Made by a program: the position numbers and the translations under genes
Assembly (NCBI GenBank): GCA_905206455.1
Contig: CAJLHL010000062.1
Span: 1-14,223 of the forward strand
Direction of reading: 5' to 3'
DNA length: 14,223 nt
DNA from: an uncultured Eubacteriales bacterium
Lineage (GTDB): Bacteria; Bacillota; Clostridia; Peptostreptococcales; Anaerovoracaceae
The notes under the pieces: generated by a model
The model's input: only the letters and a program-made list of their open reading frames with translations
Databases searched by the model: none
What the model was told of the DNA's origin: nothing
Shown here: one piece after another, positions 7,861 through 14,199 of the stretch
Numbering within the stretch: the first letter of the stretch is position 1
Layout: every line of letters starts with the position of its first letter

Positions 7861-7888
7861 ATTGTATACTTTTCTTTTTGAGATACAA
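7861..7888 (-). promoter_or_regulatory. Possible sigma-A promoter for the leader and glycyl-tRNA synthetase, with an AAGTATAC direct repeat
   Basis: Minus strand -10 TACAAT (7861-7866, 5 of 6) lies 16 nt from a poor -35 TTGTAT (7883-7888, 3 of 6). A start near 7854 would fall just ahead of the P1 helix of the leader RNA, which supports the call. The -10 overlaps one copy of AAGTATAC (7864-7871); a second copy is at 7848-7855, a 16-base period. The pair could be an operator. No transcription factor can be named. Confidence 0.4.
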
Positions 7889-7919
7889 ACCTGTAAAATA
7901 CGCTGCAGTTATTCCATTC

Positions 7920-8006
7920 GGCCGGCGTTTGTCTCCGCCGGCCGCAGTCTCAGATACATAAAAACCCCGCCGGCCCGGTCTTTGAACATCCGCCGGCCCC
8001 GCCGGC
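7920..8006. repeat. Cluster of five GCCGGC palindromes with a GGCCGGCG/CGCCGGCC hairpin
   Basis: Within 87 bases the palindromic hexamer GCCGGC occurs five times (7921, 7937, 7969, 7992, 8001). Two copies form an 8-bp perfect stem with an 8-nt loop (7920-7943); two others flank CCC (7992-8006). The block is far richer in G+C than the A+T-rich promoter beside it. No U-tract follows the 7920-7943 hairpin on either strand, so it is not a standard terminator. On the minus strand the copy at 7969 is followed by GGGGTTTTT, but no matching CCCC arm precedes it. Function unknown. Confidence 0.5.
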
Positions 8007-8021
8007 GATCTTCCCTCCGGG

Positions 8022-8052
8022 AAAAGCGGCAAAGCCCCGCGGAACCGCTTTT
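8022..8052 (-). terminator. Bidirectional-looking terminator after the DUF4342 gene
   Basis: AAAAGCGG (8045-8052 read on the minus strand) pairs with CCGCTTTT (8022-8029): 8 bp around a 15-nt loop that itself contains CCGCGG. It begins 27 bases after the DUF4342 stop codon. The minus strand has TTTT then CCC, while the plus strand runs TTTTTT, so it would work in either direction. It plausibly ends the yqfC-to-DUF4342 transcription unit. Confidence 0.65.
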
Positions 8053-8078
8053 TTCATGAAACAGCAGGGCTGCCCGGA

Positions 8079-9152
8079 CTATTCAAAAAAACGAAATCTG
8101 TTTTTTTTCGCCTTGTAATCTTCGATGGTTTCTTCAAACTTCTCGCCGGCCTCATCGAACTTATCTCTCACGGTATCCGCCGCATCTTCCATATGATTTT
8201 TTACGGCATCCGCTGTTTCTTCCATATGATCTTTTACGGAGTCCGCCTTGTCTTTGACCTTGTCGCTTGCCGCTTTGGCGGCATTTTTCGCCTTATCTGC
8301 AGCGGCTTCTGCAGTATCCGCCGCCGCTCCGGCAATTTTTTCCGCTTTTTCTTTCGCCGCGTCTTTCAGTTCTCCGACTCTTTCCGCAGCTTTCTCCGTC
8401 TTATCTTCCGCTTTTTCGGCAATTTCCTCCGCCTTTTCAGCGATTTTTTCGGCCTGATCCTCCGCTTTTTCCGCGAATTCTCCCGCCTTTTGCGCAGTCT
8501 TTTCCTTCAGTTCGCCAAACCTGGAATCAAAAGATTCACAGACAGATACATCTTCCTCCTGATCGAACACGCTGTCGTCGAAATCATCGAAATTGAAGTA
8601 ATCGTCGTCCTCAAATTCATCGAATTCTTTTTTCATCTTGCCGATGACCGACGAAGCCTTTTCTTTTACCTGCGAAAACGCATCCTCGCCCTTTTCTTTC
8701 AGATCATCGGCGATCACCGAATAATTGGATTTCACATCGTCGAAAGTCTCCGCCGCCTTGTGACTGAGATTTACCACCTCGCCGTTATCTTTAACCAGTT
8801 CGATGGTGCACTTCGTGCCCAGAGCCGCGATGACAGATACCAGAGTGACCCACGGAACGAATACGATTCCCAGGATTCCCACATTGACCGGAAGATTCAC
8901 CACCGTGCTGTCGTCTTTTTTTACGAGAATCTTAGAGATATTCCCTTTCTTCACCAGGGCTTTGATCTTTTCCACAATCTGAGAGGCCTGATCTCCGGCT
9001 TTTGTCTTCGGAACGATATCGATTTCCTCTTCGATCATGATGATAGCGTCCACCACGCTGCCGCCCGCTTTTTCGAGAGCAGCTTTCGCTTCTGCGTAAC
9101 TTACGCCGGTACGATCTTTCACCAGTTCAATTTTTTCAAGCGTAATCTCCAT
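8079..9152 (-). CDS. DUF4342 protein with UBA-like N-terminus and long amphipathic repeat tail
   Basis: 357 residues in three parts. Residues 1-42 (LEKIELVKDRTGVSYAEAKA...) resemble the UBA-like helices of EF-Ts. Residues 68-120 match the rest of DUF4342 as I know it: a GNISKILVKKDD strand, then a hydrophobic stretch at about 91-114 that could be membrane-inserted or a buried hairpin. A very acidic linker follows (177-203), then about 130 residues of Ala/Lys/Glu/Asp repeats (215-345, for example KAEDQAEKIAEKAEEIAEKAED) resembling LEA or apolipoprotein amphipathic helices, ending in basic KKNRFRFFE. No signal peptide. The ATG at 9152 is preceded by a modest AAGGCGGTG. It lies 15 bp after recO, so it is probably co-transcribed. 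Function unknown; membrane or nucleoid association and stress protection are guesses. DUF4342 proteins are often much shorter than this. Confidence 0.85.
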   Translation of the reverse strand: MEITLEKIELVKDRTGVSYAEAKAALEKAGGSVVDAIIMIEEEIDIVPKTKAGDQASQIVEKIKALVKKGNISKILVKKDDSTVVNLPVNVGILGIVFVPWVTLVSVIAALGTKCTIELVKDNGEVVNLSHKAAETFDDVKSNYSVIADDLKEKGEDAFSQVKEKASSVIGKMKKEFDEFEDDDYFNFDDFDDSVFDQEEDVSVCESFDSRFGELKEKTAQKAGEFAEKAEDQAEKIAEKAEEIAEKAEDKTEKAAERVGELKDAAKEKAEKIAGAAADTAEAAADKAKNAAKAASDKVKDKADSVKDHMEETADAVKNHMEDAADTVRDKFDEAGEKFEETIEDYKAKKNRFRFFE

Positions 9153-9167
9153 TTTAACACCGCCTTT

Positions 9168-9917
9168 TTAAATTAGATAGCTTTCACTTTTTAATTTATT
9201 TATATCCAGATGATAGGATATGTAATCCCGCAAAATAGACTTCAGACAGTCATAAATTCCGTCGTTGAGTGCCAGATTTTCAAATACGCTAATCTCATTA
9301 TCCCGAATGGATTTTAATATTCTGATTATATCAAATTCCATGTTATAAAGCAATCGCTTGTTTACACTGCCTGAATTTGCGCAGTCTTCACAGATCAGTC
9401 CCCCGTCTGCCACTGAAAAACTCCCTTGAGGCGGCGTGACCGGAACTCCGCATCTGACGCAGCCGTCCAGACCGGGCATAAATCCGCAGGTGTCCAGAGC
9501 TTTCCACTGATAAATCAGAATCAGAGATTCCGGTTTTGTCTTCCGCCTTTCCAGAAGACGCAGGAACTCTACCAGAAGTTCAAAGAGCTTTTCGTTCGGC
9601 TGATTTTCCATGATCAGACGATCGGTAAATTCTAAGATATAGGATGCCAGCATATACTTGTCGATATCCTCTCCAATTTTAAAATAACTGTTCAGCGTTT
9701 CAGCCGCATTGACATTGCAGCTCTTTCCTCCGAAAAACAGTTCATATCTTCCATGGGTAAATACCCGCAGCGCCAGAGAGGATTTGTTTTTGCCGTTAAG
9801 CCGTATGCTGGTGCCTGCGCTGATCTTTCCGAACTTCCTCGTAAACAGCACGAGCATGCGCCTGTCGTCCGGAAGACGCGTCTGTTTTAAGATTATTCCG
9901 TCGGTCTCGGTGATCAT
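9168..9917 (-). CDS. recO: DNA repair protein RecO
   Basis: Recombination mediator that, with RecR, loads RecA on SSB-coated single-stranded DNA during gap repair and strand annealing. At 249 residues it is of normal length. The N-terminal OB-fold begins TDGIILKQTRLPDDRRMLVLFTRKFGK, typical of RecO; a helical region follows, then a four-cysteine zinc module (Cys153, Cys156, Cys176, Cys179: CVRC and CEDC). The ATG at 9917 (MITETDG) was chosen over the in-frame upstream start at 10013 because family members begin here and AAGGAAGG lies upstream, although the spacing is long at 11 nt. The extra 32 residues upstream are low-complexity and contain a hairpin. It follows era by 145 bp, as in many Firmicutes, and precedes the DUF4342 gene by 15 bp. 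Confidence 0.93.
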   Translation of the reverse strand: MITETDGIILKQTRLPDDRRMLVLFTRKFGKISAGTSIRLNGKNKSSLALRVFTHGRYELFFGGKSCNVNAAETLNSYFKIGEDIDKYMLASYILEFTDRLIMENQPNEKLFELLVEFLRLLERRKTKPESLILIYQWKALDTCGFMPGLDGCVRCGVPVTPPQGSFSVADGGLICEDCANSGSVNKRLLYNMEFDIIRILKSIRDNEISVFENLALNDGIYDCLKSILRDYISYHLDINKLKSESYLI

Positions 9918-9950
9918 CTGCGGTTCGCCTTCCTTCCAACATTTTTTCAC

Positions 9951-9966
9951 CGCCGCTTCCGCGGCG
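9951..9966 (-). other. GC hairpin between era and recO
   Basis: A perfect 6-bp stem CGCCGC/GCGGCG closed by a GGAA tetraloop on the minus strand, 34 bases before the recO start. No U-tract follows. It could slow ribosomes or ribonucleases between era and recO. The 145-bp gap otherwise shows no convincing gene; a YqzL-like small protein, found here in Bacillus, is not recognisable. Confidence 0.35.
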
Positions 9967-10062
9967 CTCTCCGCTCCGTCTGTTTTCGTTCTGTCTCTTC
10001 GATCCGGGAACATCCGTTTTTCGCCCCGAACCGCCTCGCTCCCCGCAATTCACTGTGAATCG

Positions 10063-10953
10063 CTACTGATTGTCATTTTTATAACCGAAATTTCCGATGG
10101 CGATATCATTTTCCCGCCAGTTTTCTTTCACTTTTACCCACAATTCCAAAAATACCTTGGAACCGATCAGCGGCTCGATATCCAGCCGGGCTGCTTTGCC
10201 GATTCCCTTGAGTTTTTTTCCCTGAGCGCCGATGATAATCCCCTTGTGAGACGCTTTTTCGCAGTAGATCACCGCGCTGATATTCGTACAGTTTTCCGCC
10301 TCTTCATACTGCTCGATTTCCACCGCGACGCCGTGGGGAACCTCTTCATTCAGATAGAGAAGCGTCTTTTCCCGGATGATCTCCGACACGAGAAACCGCA
10401 TGGGATTGTCGGTAAACATGTCTTTCGGAAAATACATCGGTCCCTCGCCGATAAACGGACGAATCTTTTCCACACAGACCCCTGTATTCTGTCCCTTCAG
10501 TGCGCTGACTCCGACGATCTCATCGAACACTCCGGAAGCTTCGTATTCTTCGTAAATTCCCCGGTATTCCTCCGGCCCGATCAGATCGATTTTATTGATG
10601 ATGAGTATTTTCGGCGTCTTTTTAATTTTCTTCAGCAGCTCCAGGATATATCGGTCTCCGGGACCTTTTGAGAGACTGTCGTCCACAAGAAATAGAATGA
10701 CATCCACCTCGTTCAGCGTATTCACCGCCGTATTCGTCAGATAAGAACCCAGTTTATTTTTGGGTTTGTGAATTCCCGGCGTGTCGATAAATACGATCTG
10801 GCACTCATCATCGGTATAAATTCCACGGATCGCATTTCTCGTGGTCTGCGCTTTATTAGAAGTGATAGCGACTTTCTCGCCTATGATCGAATTCAGCAGC
10901 GTCGACTTGCCTACATTGGGACGTCCTATAATCCCTACAAAACCTGATTTCAT
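10063..10953 (-). CDS. era: GTPase Era, 30S ribosome assembly
   Basis: Small GTPase that binds the 3' end of 16S rRNA and assists 30S maturation. 296 residues, standard length. GTPase motifs: G1 GRPNVGKS (10-17), G2 region NKAQTTRNAIRG (33-44), G3 DTPG (57-60), G4 NKID (120-123), G5 SAL near 150. The C-terminal KH domain contains EIIREKTLLYLNEEVPH and the RNA-binding GIIIGAQGKKLKGIGKAAR loop. The ATG at 10953 follows AAAGGAA by about 6 nt. It sits 30 bp after ybeY. That pairing is common, and both proteins act on 16S rRNA maturation. In many relatives dgkA and cdd lie between them; here they do not. Confidence 0.97.
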   Translation of the reverse strand: MKSGFVGIIGRPNVGKSTLLNSIIGEKVAITSNKAQTTRNAIRGIYTDDECQIVFIDTPGIHKPKNKLGSYLTNTAVNTLNEVDVILFLVDDSLSKGPGDRYILELLKKIKKTPKILIINKIDLIGPEEYRGIYEEYEASGVFDEIVGVSALKGQNTGVCVEKIRPFIGEGPMYFPKDMFTDNPMRFLVSEIIREKTLLYLNEEVPHGVAVEIEQYEEAENCTNISAVIYCEKASHKGIIIGAQGKKLKGIGKAARLDIEPLIGSKVFLELWVKVKENWRENDIAIGNFGYKNDNQ

Positions 10954-10983
10954 TCTCGTTCCTTTCCAAATTCCTCTCGCGTC

Positions 10984-11436
10984 TTACCGCGTCAGTCCGA
11001 TCTTTTCCATGACATACTCTTCTCTGATGCGCATCTGCCGTTTTTCCTCTTCTTCCATATGATCGTAGCCCAAGAGATGGAGGATGCTGTGAACAAAGAG
11101 ATAGAGCAGTTCCCTTTCATAAGAATGTCCGTATTCCTCCGCCTGACGCCGGGCCACCCGGCCGCAGATCACCACATCGCCCAGACAGATCTCTTCTTCG
11201 TTGTCCAGTTCGCGGAGATCGTCATATTGGGGAAAAGAGAGAACGTCAGTCACCGCATCTTTATCCCGATAAGCGGCGTTTAACCTCCGGATCTCCTCCT
11301 CATCCGCAAAAGAAAAACTCACTTCGCAGAAATCGGGATCCAGTCCCTCTTCTCCGACACAGATCTCCGCCGCCTCTGTCATCTGTCGTACGAGCTTTTC
11401 TGCAACATCGATTTCTTCGTCAAAAATAATATTCAC
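10984..11436 (-). CDS. ybeY: Endoribonuclease YbeY, rRNA maturation
   Basis: Metal-dependent single-strand RNase needed for 16S rRNA 3' end processing and ribosome quality control. 150 residues, as usual. The zinc motif HSILHLLGYDH gives ligands His116, His120 and His126, and YRDKDAVTDVLSFP (56-69) is the other conserved block, with the Arg of the active site. The start is GTG at 11436: the product then opens MNIIFDEE, as relatives do, and GAGGAG lies 11 nt upstream inside the last codons of phoH. The genes are 8 bp apart, so phoH and ybeY are probably translationally coupled. Era follows 30 bp downstream. Confidence 0.95.
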   Translation of the reverse strand: MNIIFDEEIDVAEKLVRQMTEAAEICVGEEGLDPDFCEVSFSFADEEEIRRLNAAYRDKDAVTDVLSFPQYDDLRELDNEEEICLGDVVICGRVARRQAEEYGHSYERELLYLFVHSILHLLGYDHMEEEEKRQMRIREEYVMEKIGLTR

Positions 11437-11444
11437 CGGTATGA

Positions 11445-12422
11445 TTACTCCTCTGTTTCCTCATAATATCTGTCGTAAGCGTCGATAATCCTCCGGACCA
11501 GAGGGTGACGAACCACATCGTTCTGCCTGAGATAGGAGAAAGAGATGCCCTTCACATCCTGCAGAATCCGTTCCGCTTCCCGCAGACCGGAAGACTTTTT
11601 TTTCGGCAGATCGATCTGTGTGATATCGCCGGTCACTACGGCTTTTGATCCGAATCCCAGACGGGTGAGAAACATTTTCATCTGTTCCCGCGTGGTGTTC
11701 TGCGCTTCGTCCAGTATGATAAAGGAGTTGTCCAGAGTCCGGCCTCTCATATATGCCAGAGGAACGACTTCGATCGCTTCTTTTTCCTTGAGTCTCAGCG
11801 CGGAATCTCTGCCCAGAATATCGAAAAGCGCGTCGTAAAGCGGACGGAGATACGGGTCGACCTTCTCCTGAAGATCTCCCGGGAGAAAGCCCAGACTTTC
11901 CCCCGCTTCCACCGCCGGCCGGGCGAGAATAATTTTCTCCACTTCCTTATTTTTAAAAGCGTGGACCGCCATCGCCACCGCCAGATAAGTCTTTCCCGTT
12001 CCCGCCGGTCCTATGCCGAATACGATGTCATTGTGTCTGATATTATCGGCATAGGCGATCTGTCCCAGCGTCTTTGCGCGGATAGGCCTGCCCCTGTGGG
12101 TAAAACAGATAATATCGCTCTTCACATTACTCTTACGGTAAGTCTGTCCCTCTTTATTCAACTCCAGCACGTATTCCGTCTTCTGAGCGTCCAGATCTTC
12201 CTGGCGATCCAGAATCCAGAGAAAATCGAGGACGGCGCTCTTCGCCTTTTCCGTATCGCCGCCCCGGATAATCAGCTCGTCGCCCCGCTGAACGATATCC
12301 GAACCGAAAGCCTCCCGTATCTTTTCCGCGTTGTGATCACCGCTTCCAAAGATGACCGCATTATCCTGCGCATCCTCAATTTTCATTCTTATCTCATTCG
12401 TGTCTGCTTCACGTTCCCGCAA
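11445..12422 (-). CDS. phoH: PhoH-family ATPase (PhoH-like / YbeZ)
   Basis: A cytoplasmic P-loop NTPase of 325 residues, close to the roughly 320 of Bacillus PhoH. It has an N-terminal KH-like region (about 15-95) and an ATPase core with Walker A GPAGTGKT (138-145), LARPAVEAGESLGFLPGD (166-183), Walker B FIILDEAQN (234-242) and TGDITQIDLP (264-273). The family is tied to RNA metabolism by its constant pairing with ybeY and may act with that RNase; direct function is not settled. The start is TTG at 12422, preceded by AAGGAGA at near-ideal spacing. The first ATG downstream (12386, MKIEDAQ) has only a weak site. The TTG start overlaps the yqfD stop by 14 bases, suggesting translational coupling. 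Confidence 0.93.
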   Translation of the reverse strand: MREREADTNEIRMKIEDAQDNAVIFGSGDHNAEKIREAFGSDIVQRGDELIIRGGDTEKAKSAVLDFLWILDRQEDLDAQKTEYVLELNKEGQTYRKSNVKSDIICFTHRGRPIRAKTLGQIAYADNIRHNDIVFGIGPAGTGKTYLAVAMAVHAFKNKEVEKIILARPAVEAGESLGFLPGDLQEKVDPYLRPLYDALFDILGRDSALRLKEKEAIEVVPLAYMRGRTLDNSFIILDEAQNTTREQMKMFLTRLGFGSKAVVTGDITQIDLPKKKSSGLREAERILQDVKGISFSYLRQNDVVRHPLVRRIIDAYDRYYEETEE

Positions 12423-13446
12423 ATTCAGTCTCCTTTTCGTGTCCTATATTCTCAGAAATCTCGAGTGATATTCTACATCTTATTATATTTTCTTCTTCTG
12501 AAAACTTCAAATCTTTCTTGATGATTTCTATTTTTTCCGGTATTTTCTCCCGGATATATTTTCTCACCGCTTTTTCTACGAGCTTTGTCATATCTTCTTC
12601 GCTGAATTTGCCTTTTGCAAATTGCGTCTCCAACGCGTAGACCACCACAGCGGTCACGTCGCCCTCCGCTTTGACATAGGTCACAAGGTCATTACGGGAT
12701 TCATCGTACGTGGTATTATTCGCACGGACCGCCGAGCTGATCAGCACGTCCCCGGCCTGTACATAATCGCCTTCTTTCACCATCTGCGTTCCGTGACGGG
12801 TGATGACTTCTTTAATATACCCCGATTTTGAAGCGACAATATCACGAGGACTGTCGGAAATATCTTTTTCTTCCTGAGTCTTCTCTCCGGAAGCCGTCTC
12901 GACAACGGCCAGAGCGCCTTTTATATCCAGTCCGGTCCAGGTGAGCTCCGGAAATTTCTGATAGAGAGCCATTTTTATGCTCTCCTCGTCTACCTGTGAT
13001 TTCCGGCAACCGGGATACAGGCCGTGATCCGCGAGAACTTCTGCGATTTCACTCTCAGGAATTCCACCGTCCCCCTGAATCCGGAGCTCTGCGATAAACG
13101 ACTGCTGAAGAAACAAAATGACAGCAAAACAGACAGCTCCCGCGAAAAGTCCTTTTCTTCCCGCTATACGCCGCAGGAAAGGGACCACGCCCTCCGTCCT
13201 GAGCACCTCTGTGCGGTAACGGGCTCCCAACAGTTCTCTCAGCCGCGGCACGTCCGATGTCCTCAGCGTCAGACAGATCGTCGTCTCATCCAAGACTCTC
13301 ACGCTGCGTACCGGAATACCTCCCGCCGCTGCGATATTCAAAACACCTTCCGTTCCGAAGCCTTCCACAAAGAGCTCAGAAGAATCCAGAAAAAAAATAA
13401 TCGTAGCCGGCCGTTCTTCTCCCCCGCCTCTTCTCTTTCGGCCCAT
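12409..13446 (-). CDS. yqfD: Sporulation protein YqfD
   Basis: 345 residues; the Bacillus protein is near 400. The N-terminal part (about 12-80) is a YqfD-type soluble domain. It is followed by a basic stretch RRIAGRK and a single membrane segment at about 99-117 (GLFAGAVCFAVILFLQQSF). After that comes LRIQGDGGIPESEIAEVLADHGLYPG, which looks like a POTRA-type fold as in FtsQ-like proteins, then a mostly extracytoplasmic or intermembrane C-terminal domain. In Bacillus yqfD belongs to the sigma-E mother-cell regulon and is needed for efficient sporulation; the exact role is open. The ATG at 13446 follows AAAGGA at good spacing, one base after the yqfC stop. The 3' end overlaps phoH by 14 bases. 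Confidence 0.88.
   Translation of the reverse strand: MGRKRRGGGEERPATIIFFLDSSELFVEGFGTEGVLNIAAAGGIPVRSVRVLDETTICLTLRTSDVPRLRELLGARYRTEVLRTEGVVPFLRRIAGRKGLFAGAVCFAVILFLQQSFIAELRIQGDGGIPESEIAEVLADHGLYPGCRKSQVDEESIKMALYQKFPELTWTGLDIKGALAVVETASGEKTQEEKDISDSPRDIVASKSGYIKEVITRHGTQMVKEGDYVQAGDVLISSAVRANNTTYDESRNDLVTYVKAEGDVTAVVVYALETQFAKGKFSEEDMTKLVEKAVRKYIREKIPEKIEIIKKDLKFSEEENIIRCRISLEISENIGHEKETEFAGT
12429..12435 (-). promoter_or_regulatory. Ribosome binding site that decides the TTG start of phoH
   Basis: AAGGAGA on the minus strand, 6 nt before TTG at 12422, within the 3' end of yqfD. It is the only strong Shine-Dalgarno sequence near the start of phoH. Confidence 0.7.
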
Positions 13447-13447
13447 T

Positions 13448-13783
13448 CTATTTCATCCTTTCCGATCCCTTTGACTCCCCATTCTTCTTTCTTTTTTTCT
13501 CCGCAGAGGAACGCTTTCCTTCTGTTTTCTGCGGCCGTATGAACTCGACGCCGGTGAAATCACCGCACAGTTCGATCCGCTCATCGCAGAGAGTCTCTAC
13601 ACAGATATCGTTTCCGAGAATACTGATATAGCCTTCAGATGTTTCCAATGTCACGATATCGCAGGACAAGACATAGATTTTTTTCACACTGTCCACCACT
13701 GCATATCTGCCGCTGACCAGCACCCGCGGCATCTTCATGCCGAAATCATTCAGGATTTCGCTTCTTATCGAATTTTCGTTCAT
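13448..13783 (-). CDS. yqfC: Sporulation protein YqfC
   Basis: 111-residue member of the YqfC/YabP family, a partner of YqfD in a sigma-E-controlled operon in Bacillus. The conserved core MPRVLVSGRYAVVDSVKKIYVLSCDIVTLETSEGYISILGNDICVETL (about residues 18-65) is a compact beta-rich domain. A charged tail follows (RPQKTEGKRSSAEKKRKKNG), making it somewhat longer than the 93-residue Bacillus protein. I chose the ATG at 13783 because GGGGG lies 9 nt upstream. The ATG at 13798 (five residues longer, AGGAA only 5 nt upstream) is possible. One base separates its stop from yqfD, so the two are made together. Biochemical role unknown. Confidence 0.85.
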   Translation of the reverse strand: MNENSIRSEILNDFGMKMPRVLVSGRYAVVDSVKKIYVLSCDIVTLETSEGYISILGNDICVETLCDERIELCGDFTGVEFIRPQKTEGKRSSAEKKRKKNGESKGSERMK

Positions 13784-13891
13784 CCTATTTACCCCCATCC
13801 GTTTCCTGAAGAAATGCGAAAACCCGGCAGTCAGAGAACGTCTCTCACATTACCTGCACCATCTCCCCGCTGCCGACATTCTTTCTTACTA

Positions 13892-13921
13892 TTTATATGT
13901 TCCCGCGGGGATTTTTATTTC
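13892..13921 (-). promoter_or_regulatory. Possible sigma-E-type promoter for yqfC-yqfD
   Basis: On the minus strand CATATAAA (13892-13899) resembles the sigma-E -10 consensus CATAYAHT with one mismatch. A 14-nt spacer and GAAATAAA (13914-13921, a weak match to GTMATATT) lie upstream. A start near 13885 gives a leader of about 100 nt. TTGACG overlaps the -35 but is 23 nt from TATAAA, too far for sigma-A. The call leans on the known sigma-E control of the Bacillus operon. Confidence 0.35.
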
Positions 13922-14017
13922 GTCAAAAAAGAATTTTCAGGTCTGTTTTGAGACGGTTCCTCCTATCGCAGAAAACTCCGTTCCCTCTTCGGATCCCGTT
14001 CCGGCGCTGAGCCCCTT

Positions 14018-14054
14018 CAAAAACAAAAAGAGCGGAAAACCTGATATTTTCCAC
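14018..14054 (-). terminator. Rho-independent terminator upstream of yqfC
   Basis: Minus strand stem GTGGAAAA/TTTTCCGC (14047-14054 with 14032-14039, 8 bp with one U-G pair, 7-nt loop), followed by TCTTTTTGTTTTTG. The U-G pair and the U-tract both point to the minus strand. Only about 100 bases lie between it and the previous terminator, too few for an ordinary gene, so a short untranslated RNA or a back-up terminator is possible. Confidence 0.6.
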
Positions 14055-14151
14055 CCTTTTTCACAGAAAAAACCATTTAATTTATCAAGGATACAAATTC
14101 ATCTTCGACCGGCCCGTCTCTTTTCACACATTCTCTGCCCGATAATCTGCG

Positions 14152-14171
14152 AAAAAACGCCGCAGCGGCGT
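14152..14171 (-). terminator. Rho-independent terminator of an unseen upstream gene
   Basis: Minus strand ACGCCGC T GCGGCGT (14157-14171) followed directly by TTTTTT, a classic compact terminator. It implies a minus-strand gene ending beyond base 14223. Confidence 0.75.
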
Positions 14172-14181
14172 TCCGTTGAAA

Positions 14182-14199
14182 GGATTTCCGCGGAAATCC
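14182..14199. repeat. Perfect 18-bp palindrome
   Basis: GGATTTCCG joined to CGGAAATCC, a perfect inverted repeat. As RNA it gives a 7-bp stem with a CGCG loop, followed on the minus strand by TTT. It may belong to the 3' untranslated end of the upstream gene, just ahead of the terminator, or be a protein binding site. Confidence 0.45.

Noticed and set aside
7629..8059. Small open frames on both strands in the gap before glycyl-tRNA synthetase
   Set aside because: They cross the promoter, structured RNA, palindromes and terminator, lack Shine-Dalgarno sequences and show no protein-like composition.
8200..8470. Possible CRISPR-like or tandem DNA repeat within the DUF4342 gene
   Set aside because: The repetition follows from amphipathic Ala/Lys/Glu codons; units vary in length and sequence, with no regular spacers.
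8193..9176. Plus-strand frame of 327 residues opposite the DUF4342 gene
   Set aside because: Its Phe/Arg-rich repeats are the reverse reading of the Ala/Lys/Glu repeats in the DUF4342 tail; it has no ribosome site.
9918..10053. N-terminal extension of RecO and an Arg/Gly-rich frame between era and recO
   Set aside because: They are low-complexity and lie over a GC hairpin. RecO homologues begin at MITETDG, and no YqzL-like sequence is recognisable.
14055..14151. A 19-codon minus-strand frame starting with ATG between the two upstream terminators
   Set aside because: It has no ribosome binding site, and it runs into the terminator stem and U-tract, which gives it Phe-rich content.
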